Counted from the first letter of the stretch, positions 50,265-61,800 are shown. The stretch is DNA of 64,000 bases from Paracoccus aeridis (GCF_004923205.2 NZ_SELD02000018.1:1-64000); one strand, 5' to 3'. The notes: a model not told the origin generated them from the letters alone. Numbers and translations are program-made.

Positions 50265-50911
50265 CACTTCTTGCCTTCTGCGGTGACGCCGATGGTCGCG
50301 GGCGCCTTTTCGTCGCCGGGCAGCACGTATTTCGCGCCTTCCCACGGCGACAGGAAATCGAACTGCCGGTATTCCTGCGTCAGGCTGACGGGTTCGTAGA
50401 CGACGCGCTTCTCGGTATCGCTCCACCGCACCTCGACATAGCCGGTGGTGGGAAAGTCCTTGCGCAGCGGATATCCCTGAAAACCGTAGTCGGTGAGGAT
50501 GCGGCGCAGGTCCGGGTGGCCCGAGAACATGATCCCGAACATGTCGAACACCTCGCGCTCGAACCAGTCGGCGCAGGGGTGGATACGGGTCAGCGACGGG
50601 ACCAGGTCATCCTCGCGCACCGCGGCTTTGATGCGGATACGCTGGTTGGTGTACATGGACAGCAGTTGCCAAACGACGTCGAAGCGCGCCGGTCGGTTCG
50701 GGTGGTCGATCGCGGTGATGTCGACCAGCGTGCTGAACCGGCAGGTGGGCTCGGTCCGAAGGAACTCGACCAGCCCCGCGATGCCGCCGGCGTTGACGTT
50801 CAGCGTCAGCTCCTCGAACTCGACCTTGTGCGACAGCACGTCGTTCTGCCGGCGATGGGCGATCATGCTGCCCAGCTCGGCCAGCGCCGCGGGATCGGGA
50901 TAGACGGCCAT
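50264..50911 (-). CDS. nuoC: NADH-quinone oxidoreductase subunit C
   Basis: A 215-residue subunit of the 30-kDa family. The signature region [26 protein letters not shown] is intact, with EEYRKDFP-like [15 protein letters not shown] after it. Separate nuoC and nuoD genes, here with a 1-base overlap, are usual outside the gammaproteobacteria. Confidence 0.96.
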   Translation of the reverse strand: MAVYPDPAALAELGSMIAHRRQNDVLSHKVEFEELTLNVNAGGIAGLVEFLRTEPTCRFSTLVDITAIDHPNRPARFDVVWQLLSMYTNQRIRIKAAVREDDLVPSLTRIHPCADWFEREVFDMFGIMFSGHPDLRRILTDYGFQGYPLRKDFPTTGYVEVRWSDTEKRVVYEPVSLTQEYRQFDFLSPWEGAKYVLPGDEKAPATIGVTAEGKK

Positions 50912-50914
50912 GGC

Positions 50915-52645
<1,731 letters not shown>

Positions 52646-52647
52646 CG

Positions 52648-55554
52648 TCACGCGACGGCCTTCCTGCGGCGGGCGCCGGCCTTCGGCAGCGCGACCGGCG
52701 CGGGAACCTCGCGGCCGCGCAGCATCGGCGCCAGATACGTCGCGGTGTGGCTTCCGGCCACCTGCGCGACCGCCTCGGGCGTGCCCTCGGCCACGATCCG
52801 GCCGCCGCCGTCGCCGCCCTCGGGGCCGATGTCGATGATCCAGTCGGCGGTCTTGATGACGTCTAGGTTGTGCTCGATCACCACCACCGTGTTGCCCTGG
52901 TCGACAAGGCTGTGCAGCACCTCCAGCAGCTTGCGCGTGTCGTCGAAGTGCAGCCCCGTCGTCGGCTCGTCGAGGATGTAGAGCGTCTTTCCCGTCGACG
53001 CGCGGCTGAGTTCCTTGGCGAGCTTGACCCGCTGAGCCTCGCCCCCCGACAGGGTCGTCGCCTGCTGCCCGACCTTGACGTATCCCAGCCCGACCTGCAC
53101 CAGCGCGTCCATCTTGGACCGGATCGAAGGCACCGCCCTGAAGAACTCCTGCGCGTCCTCGATGGTCATGTCCAGCACGTCGGCGATGGAGTGGCCCTTG
53201 AACTCCACCTCCAGCGTCTCGCGGTTGTAGCGCTTGCCGTGGCAGGTCTCGCAGGTGACGTAGACGTCGGGGAGGAAGTGCATCTCGATCTTGATGACGC
53301 CGTCGCCCTGGCACGCCTCGCAGCGGCCGCCCTTGACGTTGAAGCTGAACCGCCCGGGCCCGTAGCCGCGGGCCTTGGATTCGGGCAGCCGCGCGAACCA
53401 GTCGCGGATGTGGGTGTAGGCGCCGGTGTAGGTCGCGGGGTTCGACCGGGGCGTGCGGCCGATCGGGCGCTGGTCGATGTCGATGACCTTGTCGAGATGT
53501 TCCAGCCCCTTCACCGCGCGCGCGGGTGCCGGCGTCTGGCGCGCGCCGTTCAGCCGCATCGAGGCGGTCTTGAACAGCGTCTCGATGGTCAGGGTGGACT
53601 TGCCGCCGCCCGACACGCCGGTGACGCAGACGAACTTGCCCAGCGGATAGTCAACCGTCACGTTCTTGAGGTTGTTGCCCGTCGCCCCCTCGATCGTCAC
53701 GGCCTTGCCGTTGCCCGCCCGGCGCTCGGCCGGCAGGTCGATCCGCTTCGCGCCCGACAGGTACTGGCCGGTCAGGCTGGCGGGGTTCGCCTCGATCTGC
53801 TCGGGCGTTCCTTCGGCCACGACCGTGCCGCCGTGGACGCCCGCCCCCGGCCCCATGTCGAAGACGTAGTCGGCGTGGCGGATCGCATCTTCGTCGTGTT
53901 CCACGACCAGCACGCTGTTGCCCGCGTCGCGCAGGCCCTTGAGCGTGTCCAGCAGCCGGTCGTTGTCGCGCTGGTGCAGCCCGATCGACGGCTCGTCCAG
54001 CACGTACAGCACGCCCGTCAGCCCCGATCCGATCTGGCTCGCAAGCCTGATCCGCTGGCTTTCCCCGCCCGACAGCGTCCCCGCGGCCCGCGCGAGTGTC
54101 AGGTAGTCCAGCCCGACGTTGACGAGAAAGCCCAGCCGCTCGCGGATCTCCTTCAGGATCGGGGTCGCGATCTCCATCTTCTGCCGGGACAGGTGCGCGG
54201 GCGCGGCGTTGACCCAAGCCAGCGCCTCGCGGATCGACAGTCCGGTCAGCTGGCCGATGTGGAAGCCGGCGATCCGGACCGCCAGCGCCTCGGGCTTCAG
54301 GCGGTAGCCGTTGCAGACATGGCAGGGGCGGTTGTTCTGGTAACGCTCGAACTCCTCGCGGACCCAGTTGCTGTCGGTCTCGCGCATGCGGCGCTCGATG
54401 TTGGGGATCACGCCTTCGAAGCTGCGCGTGACCTCGTAGACGCGGCCGGATTCGTCGAAGCGGAAGCGGATCTCCTCGGACCCGGAGCCGCGCAGGAACA
54501 TCTCGCGCACGTTCTCGGGCAGGTCGCGCCAGGGTGTCCGGCGGTCGAATCCGTAGTGCGTGGCCAGCGCGTTGATCGTCTGGGTAATGTAGGCCGATTT
54601 CGACTTGGCCCACGGCGCGAGCGCGCCCTGCGCCAGCGACAGCCCCTCGTCCGGGACCACCAGCCGGTCGTCGATGAACAGCTCGACCCCCAGCCCGTCG
54701 CAGGCGGGGCAGGCGCCCATCGGCGCGTTGAAGGAAAACAGACGCGGCTCGATCTCGGGCAGGGTGAAGCCGCTGACCGGGCAGGCGAACTTCTCGCTGA
54801 AGGTGATGCGCTCGGGCTCGCCCTCGCCCTCAACCGGGGCGGTCTCGATGATCGCGATGCCGTCGGCGAGGTTCAGGGCGGTGCGGAAGCTGTCCGCAAG
54901 CCGCGTTTCCAGCCCTTCGCGGACGACGATGCGGTCCACCACTACGTCGATGTCGTGGCGCAGCTTCTTGTCGAGCGCCGGCGGGGTGTCGAGTTCGTGG
55001 AACGCGCCGTCGATCTTGACTCGCTGGAAGCCGCGCTTGCGTAGGTCGAGCAGCTCCTTTTCATAGGCGCCCTTGCGGTCGCGGACGATGGGGGCGAGCA
55101 GGTAGGCGCGCGACCCCTCCGCCATCTCCATCACCCGGTCCACCATGTCCTGCACCTGCTGCGCCTCGATCGGCAGGCCGGTCGCGGGCGAGAACGGCGT
55201 GCCCGCGCGCGCGAAGAGAAGGCGCAGGTAGTCGTAGATCTCGGTCGCGGTGCCCACCGTCGAGCGCGGGTTCTTCGAGGTCGTCTTCTGCTCGATCGAG
55301 ATCGCGGGCGACAGGCCGCTGATGTGTTCGACGTCGGGCTTGCCCATCATGTCGAGGAACTGGCGCGCGTAGGCCGACAGGCTTTCGACATAGCGCCGCT
55401 GCCCTTCGGCATAGACCGTGTCGAAGGCGAGCGACGACTTCCCCGACCCCGACAGACCCGTGATCACGACCAGCGAATCGCGCGGGATGTCCATGTCGAC
55501 ACCCTTGAGGTTGTGTTCCCGCGCACCGCGGATCTCGATGAACTTCTGTTCCAT
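52648..55554 (-). CDS. uvrA: Excinuclease ABC subunit A
   Basis: The 968-residue DNA damage sensor of nucleotide excision repair, a tandem ABC ATPase. Each half has a Walker A (GLSGSGKSS near residue 35, GVSGGGKST in the second half) and a signature LSGGE. Zinc cysteines are seen in [16 protein letters not shown], and CEACQGDG with CETCHGKR. The ATG at 55554 is the standard start [17 protein letters not shown] LexA box and promoter lie upstream. Confidence 0.97.
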   Translation of the reverse strand: MEQKFIEIRGAREHNLKGVDMDIPRDSLVVITGLSGSGKSSLAFDTVYAEGQRRYVESLSAYARQFLDMMGKPDVEHISGLSPAISIEQKTTSKNPRSTVGTATEIYDYLRLLFARAGTPFSPATGLPIEAQQVQDMVDRVMEMAEGSRAYLLAPIVRDRKGAYEKELLDLRKRGFQRVKIDGAFHELDTPPALDKKLRHDIDVVVDRIVVREGLETRLADSFRTALNLADGIAIIETAPVEGEGEPERITFSEKFACPVSGFTLPEIEPRLFSFNAPMGACPACDGLGVELFIDDRLVVPDEGLSLAQGALAPWAKSKSAYITQTINALATHYGFDRRTPWRDLPENVREMFLRGSGSEEIRFRFDESGRVYEVTRSFEGVIPNIERRMRETDSNWVREEFERYQNNRPCHVCNGYRLKPEALAVRIAGFHIGQLTGLSIREALAWVNAAPAHLSRQKMEIATPILKEIRERLGFLVNVGLDYLTLARAAGTLSGGESQRIRLASQIGSGLTGVLYVLDEPSIGLHQRDNDRLLDTLKGLRDAGNSVLVVEHDEDAIRHADYVFDMGPGAGVHGGTVVAEGTPEQIEANPASLTGQYLSGAKRIDLPAERRAGNGKAVTIEGATGNNLKNVTVDYPLGKFVCVTGVSGGGKSTLTIETLFKTASMRLNGARQTPAPARAVKGLEHLDKVIDIDQRPIGRTPRSNPATYTGAYTHIRDWFARLPESKARGYGPGRFSFNVKGGRCEACQGDGVIKIEMHFLPDVYVTCETCHGKRYNRETLEVEFKGHSIADVLDMTIEDAQEFFRAVPSIRSKMDALVQVGLGYVKVGQQATTLSGGEAQRVKLAKELSRASTGKTLYILDEPTTGLHFDDTRKLLEVLHSLVDQGNTVVVIEHNLDVIKTADWIIDIGPEGGDGGGRIVAEGTPEAVAQVAGSHTATYLAPMLRGREVPAPVALPKAGARRRKAVA

Positions 55555-55581
55555 GGGTCGACCTTCGCTGGACAAGCGCAT

Positions 55582-55609
55582 GAGATAGGCAGCCGCGTCC
55601 GAAAGGCAA
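55582..55609 (-). promoter_or_regulatory. Putative uvrA promoter
   Basis: TTGCCT and TATCTC lie 16 bases apart on the minus strand, 27 bases from the ATG. The SOS box lies just upstream of the -35. Confidence 0.45.
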
Positions 55610-55619
55610 CCTCGAACTG

Positions 55620-55634
55620 GAACGAACAAGGAAC
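55620..55634. promoter_or_regulatory. LexA (SOS) box before uvrA
   Basis: GAAC-N7-GAAC, equal to GTTC-N7-GTTC on the minus strand, is the SOS operator known for alphaproteobacteria such as Rhodobacter sphaeroides. It lies 65 bases upstream of uvrA and 57 bases from the divergent GFA gene. Two more GAAC copies occur at 55614 and 55624. Confidence 0.75.
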
Positions 55635-55690
55635 TTCTCAGGCGGGGCGAAACGTGCCACGCTGGCCTTGCCCGACAGGCGGAGGACACC

Positions 55691-56041
55691 ATGACCAAGC
55701 GACCCTATACCGGCAGCTGCCAGTGCGGCGCCATCGCCTTCCAGGTCGAGGCGGACCTGGATCAGACCGTGACCTGCAACTGCTCGCGCTGCCGGCGGCT
55801 CGGCTCGGTCCTGGCGATGGTGCCGGCGGCCGACTTCATGCTGACGGCGGACGGGCCGACGACGGAATACCGCTTCGCCGGGCACGTCATCTCGCACCGC
55901 TTCTGCCCGACCTGCGGGATCCAGCCCTATTCGCTGGGGGAAAAGGACGGCGAGGCGATCGTGGCGATCAACGTCAACTGCCTGGACGGGGTCGATCCCC
56001 GCGCGCTTGAGTCATTTCACTACGACGGCGCGGCGGCCTGA
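55691..56041 (+). CDS. GFA family zinc-binding protein
   Basis: This 116-residue protein belongs to the glutathione-dependent formaldehyde-activating (Gfa) family, often with broader roles. The zinc cysteines are CQCG, CNCSRC and FCPTCG, giving two zinc sites. AGGCGGAGGA precedes the ATG. It is divergent from uvrA and convergent with moaA. Substrate unknown; many members are not formaldehyde enzymes. Confidence 0.88.
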   Translation: MTKRPYTGSCQCGAIAFQVEADLDQTVTCNCSRCRRLGSVLAMVPAADFMLTADGPTTEYRFAGHVISHRFCPTCGIQPYSLGEKDGEAIVAINVNCLDGVDPRALESFHYDGAAA

Positions 56042-56049
56042 ACGGCAGG

Positions 56050-57087
56050 TCAGCCGCCCGTGTGGCTCATGTTCCGCGACACCTTGCCGCCGACGCCGCG
56101 CGAATAGTCGAAGTCGTGGCCCTTGGGCTTGCGCGCGATCGCCTCGCGGATTGCGGACTGCAGCAGCGCCTCGTCGTCGCTCGCCCGCAGCGCCGCGCGC
56201 AGGTCGGCGCGGTCCTCCTGCCCCAGGCACATGAACAGCTCGCCAGTGCAGGTCACGCGGACCCGGTTGCAGCTTTCGCAGAAATTGTGCGTCAGCGGCG
56301 TGATGAAGCCGATCTTCTGCCCCGTCTCCTCGACCCGGACATAGCGGGCGGGGCCGCCGGTCCGCTCGGCCAGCGGGGTCAGGGTCAGGCGTTCGGCCAG
56401 CCGCGCGCGCAGGTCGCTCAGCGGCCAGTACTGGTCCAGCCGGTCCTCGCCGCCGATGTCGCCCATCGGCATGACCTCGATGAACGTCAGGTCGTGGCCC
56501 TGATCCGCGCACCAGTCGAGCAGCGGGAACAGCTCGTCCTCGTTGAAGCCCTTCAGTGCGACGGTGTTGATCTTGACGCGGATGCCCGCGGCGGCGGCGG
56601 CCCGGATCCCGTCCAGCACCTGCGGCAGCCGGCCCCACCGGGTGATCGCCGCGAACCTGTCGGGGTCCAGCGTGTCCAGCGAGACGTTGATCCGCCGCAC
56701 GCCGATTCCGGCCAGCTCGTCCGCGAAGCGGGCAAGCTGGCTGCCGTTGGTGGTCAGCGTCAGCTCGTCCAGACCGCTTCCCAGCCGTTCCGACATGGCG
56801 CGGAAGAACGACATGATGTTGCGCCGGACCAGCGGCTCGCCCCCGGTGATCCGCAGCTTCCTGACGCCGAGGTCGATGAAGCTGTGGCTCAGCCGCTCCA
56901 GCTCCTCTAGCGTCAGCAGGTCGGCCTTGGGCAGGAACTGCATGTGCTCGGCCATGCAGTAGGTGCAGCGAAAGTCGCAGCGGTCGGTGACGGACACGCG
57001 CAGGTAGGTGATGGCCCGCGCGAACGGGTCGATCAGCGGCGCGGCGCCGGACGGCGCGAAAGACGGCGGGTGCGACGGCGCGTTCAT
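56050..57087 (-). CDS. moaA: GTP 3',8-cyclase
   Basis: A 345-residue radical SAM enzyme for the first step of molybdenum cofactor synthesis. The radical SAM motif CxxxCxxC is at Cys37, Cys41 and Cys44 (CDFRCTYC), and the second 4Fe-4S site is CESC...C near the C terminus. The protein ends with a Gly-Gly pair, as is usual for MoaA and needed for activity. The ATG at 57087 is chosen. There is no ribosome site, and the promoter is immediately upstream, which suggests a leaderless mRNA. Confidence 0.95.
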   Translation of the reverse strand: MNAPSHPPSFAPSGAAPLIDPFARAITYLRVSVTDRCDFRCTYCMAEHMQFLPKADLLTLEELERLSHSFIDLGVRKLRITGGEPLVRRNIMSFFRAMSERLGSGLDELTLTTNGSQLARFADELAGIGVRRINVSLDTLDPDRFAAITRWGRLPQVLDGIRAAAAAGIRVKINTVALKGFNEDELFPLLDWCADQGHDLTFIEVMPMGDIGGEDRLDQYWPLSDLRARLAERLTLTPLAERTGGPARYVRVEETGQKIGFITPLTHNFCESCNRVRVTCTGELFMCLGQEDRADLRAALRASDDEALLQSAIREAIARKPKGHDFDYSRGVGGKVSRNMSHTGG

Positions 57088-57094
57088 GCCGGTC

Positions 57095-57123
57095 AAGATA
57101 GGACCGTGGCCCGCACGGCACAA
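57095..57123 (-). promoter_or_regulatory. Putative moaA promoter, leaderless type
   Basis: TTGTGC and TATCTT lie 17 bases apart on the minus strand. Only 7 bases separate the -10 from the ATG, so transcription should begin at or next to the A of the start codon. Confidence 0.55.
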
Positions 57124-57252
57124 GCGGCGGGCCGCGTGAAGGTCGCGGATGGACGGAACGGTCCCCGCGTGTCACGCAAGGGGAACAGGGCCTTGAAGCG
57201 CCTCGCGTCAAAGCGCCCCGCCTTGAATGTCATCGCCAAGAAGGATCCCGCC

Positions 57253-57714
57253 ATGAAGATGTCCCGCCTGAGCCTCGTCCTGCCCGTCCTCGCCGTCGCG
57301 GCCTGCGACATGCCGCCGATGAAGTCGGCCGAGCCGGTCGTCACCTCGGCCACCACCCCGGGCGGCACGACCGTGACCGCCGCCCCCACCGCCGACGGCG
57401 CGGCCGTCGTGATCGCGACCCCGCCCGGAACCGGCGCAGGGGCCAAGGCCGCGCCCGCGGCCGCCGGCCGCATCGGCACCACGGTCGCGTCGCTGGGCGA
57501 CGCATCGCAGGCGGGGCTGTGGATCAAGACGCCGCTCGTGACCGCGCCCGGCAAGGGGCGGATCGTGAACCCGGCCACGGGCAAGTCGACGAATGTCGAC
57601 CTGATCCCGCTGGGCGGGCCCGCCTCGGGCGGCAGCCAGGTCTCGCTGCCCGCGTTGCAGGCCCTGGGCGCCAGCCTGACGGACCTGCCGACGATCGAGG
57701 TGTGGCGGACCTGA
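57253..57714 (+). CDS. Predicted small lipoprotein
   Basis: A 153-residue protein whose signal sequence (SLVLPVLAVAAC) ends with a lipobox-like AVAAC at Cys18, followed by a Thr/Pro/Ala linker. The C-terminal 70 residues (WIKTPLVTAPGKGRIVN, then VDLIPLGGPASGGSQVSLPALQALG) weakly resemble the double-psi beta-barrel of RlpA, with a hydrophobic strand, a glycine-rich turn and an S-x-x-A-L-x-A-L-G end. The catalytic aspartate of MltA/RlpA is not obvious. AAGAAGG precedes the ATG. Family unsettled. Confidence 0.7.
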   Translation: MKMSRLSLVLPVLAVAACDMPPMKSAEPVVTSATTPGGTTVTAAPTADGAAVVIATPPGTGAGAKAAPAAAGRIGTTVASLGDASQAGLWIKTPLVTAPGKGRIVNPATGKSTNVDLIPLGGPASGGSQVSLPALQALGASLTDLPTIEVWRT

Positions 57715-57730
57715 CGCGCGCCGCGGCATG

Positions 57731-57756
57731 AAAAGGGGCGCCGCCGCGCCCCTTTT
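57731..57756. terminator. Bidirectional intrinsic terminator
   Basis: A 10-bp stem AAAAGGGGCG/CGCCCCTTTT with a 6-base loop, in the convergent gap between the lipoprotein gene and the PAP2 gene. The A/T ends supply a T tract for both directions. Confidence 0.8.
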
Positions 57757-57783
57757 CCCCTAGCTACGCGCCTGCGGCCGCGT

Positions 57784-58386
57784 TCAGTCGTCATCGTCGT
57801 CGTCGTCGGGCACGAACGCCTTGAAGGCCGCATCGACCAGCGCCTCGGACACCAGCCCCACCACGGCGCCCGCGACCACGTCGGCGGCGAAGTGGCTGCC
57901 ACGGGGCACCTGCACCGCCCCCAGCGCCGCCGCGCCCAGGTAAAGCGGCGCCCGCGCATCCGGCGCCGTGCGCGCGATCGCCCGCGCCGCCGCCACGGCG
58001 TTCGCCGTGTGGCCGGACGGGAAGGAGTTGTAGGGCCCCTCGTCGGGGCCATCCAGCCCGGTCTCGTAGTGACCCTCGTCCAGAAGCTTGTGGGGGCGGG
58101 TCCGCACGACCTTCGACTTGATCGTGGCCTTGATCCACGTCGCGACCGCCAGGGACGCGAGCACGCGCGCCGCCGTCCGGGCCAGACGCGGCCGCCCCGT
58201 CACGAGCCCGCCGATCATGGCGGCGGTCGCCAGCGTGAAGGCGGGCGGCTGGTCCGCGATCTCGCTTACCGTTCCGGCGACCGACATGAAGGTGGTGTGG
58301 CGCAGCTGGCCCGCGTTCAGGGCCAGATCCACGTCCGCGTCGTGCAGGTCGTCGATGATGCTGTTGTCGTTCTTGCTGTCGTCCAT
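57784..58386 (-). CDS. PAP2-family membrane phosphatase
   Basis: A 200-residue phosphatidic acid phosphatase 2 protein. Motif 1 is KSKVVRTRP, motif 2 SFPSGH, and motif 3 VPRGSHFAADV, with the two catalytic histidines. It should dephosphorylate lipid phosphates such as phosphatidic acid, undecaprenyl diphosphate or related compounds. The C-terminal seven residues are all Asp. It lies 79 bases after glmS on the same strand, and in the amino-sugar context an envelope lipid-carrier role is plausible (inference). Confidence 0.9.
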   Translation of the reverse strand: MDDSKNDNSIIDDLHDADVDLALNAGQLRHTTFMSVAGTVSEIADQPPAFTLATAAMIGGLVTGRPRLARTAARVLASLAVATWIKATIKSKVVRTRPHKLLDEGHYETGLDGPDEGPYNSFPSGHTANAVAAARAIARTAPDARAPLYLGAAALGAVQVPRGSHFAADVVAGAVVGLVSEALVDAAFKAFVPDDDDDDD

Positions 58387-58465
58387 GCCGCATCAACCAC
58401 GCAGCCGCAGGAAAGTTGCCTGACACGTGTGTGCAGATGCAGGTTTCAGGCGACCGCCAGGAACG

Positions 58466-60283
58466 CTACTCGACCGTGACCGACTTCGCGAGGTTGCGGG
58501 GCTGGTCCACGTCGGTGCCCTTGGCGACCGCCGTGTAGTAGGCGAGGTACTGCATCGGCACGGCATAGACGATGGGCGCGAACACCCCGCCCCCGGCCGG
58601 CATGGTCAGCGTGGCGTGGACGCCCTCGCCCGCCGCCTCGATCCCGGCCGCGTCGGATACAAGAAGCACCTGCCCGTGGCGGGCCATCACCTCCTGCATG
58701 TTCGACACGGTCTTTTCGAACAGCGGGTCGGTCGGGGCCAGCACGATCACGGGGACGTTGCGGTCGATCAGCGCGATCGGCCCGTGCTTCAGCTCGCCCG
58801 ACGCATAGCCTTCGGCGTGGATGTAGCTGATTTCCTTCAGCTTCAGCGCGCCCTCGAGCGCGATGGGGTACATCGCGCCCCGGCCCAGGAACAGCACGTC
58901 CTGCGCCTCGGCCAGCCACGAGGCGATCCGGCGGCAGTCGTCCCCGGACGCGACCGCCTGGCTGACGAGGCCGGGCACCGCAAGGAGGTCCGCGACCTGC
59001 GCCGCAAGGCCAGCGTCGTCCAGCCGGCCGCGATCATGCGCCGCCTTCAGCGCCAGCACCGCCAGCACGGCAAGCTGGCAGGTGAAGGCCTTGGTCGACG
59101 CGACCCCGACCTCGATCCCCGCGAGGATCGGCAGCGCGATGTCGGATTCCCGCGCGATGGCCGAGGTGCCGACGTTCACGACGCCCACGGTTCTGGCCAC
59201 CTTGTCGCGGCAATAGTGCAGCGCGGCCAGCGTGTCCGCCGTCTCGCCCGACTGGCTGACGAACATGGCCCAGCTCCGGGGCGAAAGCGGCGGCTCGCGA
59301 TAGCGGAACTCGGACGCGATATCGACCTCGCACGGCAGGCCGGCCAGCCGCTCGAACCAGTATTTCGCGACGCTGGCGGCGAGATGGGCGGTGCCGCACC
59401 CGACCAGCGTCAGCCGGTCCACCTGCGAGAAATCGAGCGATTCCGGCAGGACGATGCGGCCGTCCTTGATATAGTGGCCCAACGCGTCGCCCAGGACGAC
59501 CGGCTGCTGCGCGATCTCCTTGGCCATGAAGTGGCGGTGCCCGGCCTTGTCGATCGCGGTCGAGCCCACGTCGATGCGCGCGACGGCGCGGTTGGCGGGC
59601 CGCCCCTCGGCATCGAAGATCTCCGCCCCGGCGCGGGTCAGGACGACGTGGTCGCCGTCCTCGAGATAGGTCACGCGGTCGGTGAAGGGCGCAAGGGCGA
59701 TGGCGTCGGACCCAAGGAACATCTCGCCCGAGCCGTGCCCCACCGCCAGGGGCGAGCCCTTGCGCGCGCCGATCATCAGATCGCCCTGCCCCTCGAACAG
59801 GAAGGCGAGCGCGAAGGCGCCGTGCAGGCGCTCCAGCGTGGCCCGCACCGCCTCGACCGGCGACATGCCCTGGCCCATCAGGTGACCCGTCAGCTGCGCG
59901 ACCGTTTCGGTGTCGGTCTGGGTTTCGGGCACGATGCCGTCGCGGGCGAGTTCGGCGCGAAGCTCGCGGAAGTTCTCGATGATGCCGTTGTGGACGACGG
60001 CGACGGGGCCGTAGCGATGCGGGTGGGCGTTGGTCTGCGTCGCCGCGCCGTGGGTCGCCCAGCGGGTGTGGCCGATCCCGCTGCGTCCCTCGAGCGGGTC
60101 CAGCACCAGCGCGTCGGACAGGTTCACGAGCTTGCCGACCTCGCGCCGGCGGTCCAGCGCGCCGTCGTCGTCGATGGTGGCGATGCCTGCGCTGTCATAG
60201 CCGCGATATTCAAGCCGCCGCAGCGCCTCGACCAGTTGCGGGCCGGCCTGATGGCTGCCCAGGATCCCAACGATGCCGCACAT
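58466..60283 (-). CDS. glmS: Glutamine--fructose-6-phosphate aminotransferase (isomerizing)
   Basis: A 605-residue enzyme making glucosamine-6-phosphate. The catalytic Cys follows the initiator Met (MCGIVGILG), GHTRWATHG is the glutaminase site, and the two SIS domains contain CGTAHLAA and SQSGETADT. The C terminus is DQPRNLAKSVTVE. It starts 1 base after the glmU stop. No glmS ribozyme is expected or seen. Confidence 0.97.
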   Translation of the reverse strand: MCGIVGILGSHQAGPQLVEALRRLEYRGYDSAGIATIDDDGALDRRREVGKLVNLSDALVLDPLEGRSGIGHTRWATHGAATQTNAHPHRYGPVAVVHNGIIENFRELRAELARDGIVPETQTDTETVAQLTGHLMGQGMSPVEAVRATLERLHGAFALAFLFEGQGDLMIGARKGSPLAVGHGSGEMFLGSDAIALAPFTDRVTYLEDGDHVVLTRAGAEIFDAEGRPANRAVARIDVGSTAIDKAGHRHFMAKEIAQQPVVLGDALGHYIKDGRIVLPESLDFSQVDRLTLVGCGTAHLAASVAKYWFERLAGLPCEVDIASEFRYREPPLSPRSWAMFVSQSGETADTLAALHYCRDKVARTVGVVNVGTSAIARESDIALPILAGIEVGVASTKAFTCQLAVLAVLALKAAHDRGRLDDAGLAAQVADLLAVPGLVSQAVASGDDCRRIASWLAEAQDVLFLGRGAMYPIALEGALKLKEISYIHAEGYASGELKHGPIALIDRNVPVIVLAPTDPLFEKTVSNMQEVMARHGQVLLVSDAAGIEAAGEGVHATLTMPAGGGVFAPIVYAVPMQYLAYYTAVAKGTDVDQPRNLAKSVTVE

Positions 60284-60284
60284 C

Positions 60285-61736
60285 TCAGCCGTCCTTTCCG
60301 ACCGACGCCGCGGCCCTGTCCGCTTCGCGGATTCCGTCCCTGCCCGCTTCGCGGGTCCCGTCCCCATCCGCTACGCGGGTCCCGTTCCCATCCGCCCCGC
60401 GCGCCCTGGCCGCGCGCAGCGCCTGCATCATCCGCACAGCCAGCCCCGGCTTCACCACCTGCCGCGCGCGGCCGATCGCCAGCGCGTCGTCCGGCACGTC
60501 CTCGGTGATGACCGACCCCGAACCGGTCAGCGCCCTTGCCCCCACCCGAACCGGCGCGACCAGCATCGTGTCGGACCCGATGAAGGCGTCCGCGCCGATC
60601 TCGGTCCGGTGCTTGCCGACGCCGTCGTAGTTGCAGGTCACGGTGCCCGCGCCGATGTTCGTGCGCTCGCCCACATGCGCGTCGCCCAGATAGGTCAGGT
60701 GCCCGACCTTCACCCCCTCGTCGAGGACGGTGTTCTTGATTTCCACGAAGTTCCCCACGTGCACGTCGCCGCCAAGCTCCGCCCCCGGCCGCAGCCGCGC
60801 GAACGGCCCGACCGTCGCGCCCGAGGAGACGTGACAGCCCTCGAGATGGCAGAAGGGCAGGATCTCGGCCCCGCTCTCGATCGTGACGCCGGGGCCGAAG
60901 ACGACGTTCTGGCCGATGATCGCGTCGCGGCCGATCACGGTGTCCAGCGCGAACCAGACCGTGGCCGGGTCGGACATGGTGACGCCGCTGTCCAGCGCAG
61001 CCGCGCGGGCGCGGGCCTGGAACTGCGCCTCGGCGGAGGCAAGCTCGGCTCGGGTGTTGATGCCGAGCGTCTCGGCCTCGTCGCAGGTGACGACGGCGGC
61101 GCTGCGGCCGTCGGCGCGGGCAAGGCCCACCACGTCCGTCAGGTAATACTCGCCGGCCGCGTTGTCGTTGCCCAGCCGGCCCACGAGGTCGCGCAGCAGC
61201 CCCGCGTCGGCGGCCATCACGCCCGAGTTGCAGAGCGCGATCCGCCGCGTGGCCTCGTCGGCGTCCTTGAACTCGACGATCCGGTCCAGCGCGCCGTTCC
61301 GCACGACAAGGCGCCCGTAGCGGCCCGGGTCGGCCGCCTCGAACCCCAGAACGACCACGTCGGCGCTGTGGGACGCCAGCGCCGCCAGCGTATCCGCGCC
61401 GATGAAGGGCGTGTCGCCGTAAAGCACGACCACCTTGCCGTCGAACCCGTCCAGCAGCGGCAGCGCCTGCGCGACCGCGTGGCCGGTGCCGAGCTGCTGT
61501 TCCTGCAATGCCACCTGCGCGTCGGGGTCGAGCTTGCCGACCGCCTTCGTCACCGCGTCCGCGCCGTGGCCCGCCACGACGATCACCCGCTCGGGGTCCA
61601 GCGTCCGGCCCGCGGCAAGCGCGTGCCCGACCAGCGGCACGCCGCCCAGCCGGTGCAGGACCTTCGGCAGGTCCGAAAGCATTCTGCTGCCCTGCCCCGC
61701 GGCAAGCACCACCAAGGCCGTCGCCTGTTCCGTCAT
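60285..61736 (-). CDS. glmU: Bifunctional UDP-N-acetylglucosamine diphosphorylase / GlcN-1-P N-acetyltransferase
   Basis: The 483-residue enzyme makes UDP-GlcNAc. The N domain (VLAAGQGSRM, then YGDTPFIG) is the uridylyltransferase. The C domain shows left-handed beta-helix repeats (GNFVEIKNTVLDEGVKVGHL, VTCNYDGVGKHRTEIG) and the acetyl-CoA site. About 30 residues longer than E. coli GlmU, the C-terminal tail contains imperfect octapeptide repeats of the form DGxGTRxA coded by 24-bp tandem repeats. The ATG at 61736 is supported by MTEQATALVVLAAG. Confidence 0.96.
   Translation of the reverse strand: MTEQATALVVLAAGQGSRMLSDLPKVLHRLGGVPLVGHALAAGRTLDPERVIVVAGHGADAVTKAVGKLDPDAQVALQEQQLGTGHAVAQALPLLDGFDGKVVVLYGDTPFIGADTLAALASHSADVVVLGFEAADPGRYGRLVVRNGALDRIVEFKDADEATRRIALCNSGVMAADAGLLRDLVGRLGNDNAAGEYYLTDVVGLARADGRSAAVVTCDEAETLGINTRAELASAEAQFQARARAAALDSGVTMSDPATVWFALDTVIGRDAIIGQNVVFGPGVTIESGAEILPFCHLEGCHVSSGATVGPFARLRPGAELGGDVHVGNFVEIKNTVLDEGVKVGHLTYLGDAHVGERTNIGAGTVTCNYDGVGKHRTEIGADAFIGSDTMLVAPVRVGARALTGSGSVITEDVPDDALAIGRARQVVKPGLAVRMMQALRAARARGADGNGTRVADGDGTREAGRDGIREADRAAASVGKDG
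60320..60391. repeat. Three 24-bp tandem repeats in the glmU 3' end
   Basis: Imperfect copies start at 60320, 60344 and 60368, each opening CCGCT(T/A)CGCGG, followed by a fourth degenerate partial copy. The period of 24 keeps the frame, giving an 8-residue repeat in the GlmU tail. Confidence 0.8.
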
Positions 61737-61771
61737 GCCGCCATTTCCCGGTTCCGGTTTCACTGCGGGCG

Positions 61772-61800
61772 TTCTAACTAGCCACCGGCCACGGCGGCAA
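61772..61800 (-). promoter_or_regulatory. Putative sigma-70 promoter for glmU-glmS
   Basis: TTGCCG and TTAGAA lie 17 bases apart on the minus strand, 35 bases from the glmU ATG. Confidence 0.45.

Noticed and set aside
60285..60310. glmS ribozyme upstream of glmS
   Set aside because: glmS starts 1 base after the glmU stop, leaving no room for a ribozyme, and the class is known mainly from Gram-positive bacteria.
60284..60367. N-terminal extension of glmS into the glmU repeats
   Set aside because: GlmS must begin MCGIVG so that the catalytic cysteine is at the N terminus after Met removal; the ATG at 60283 is correct.
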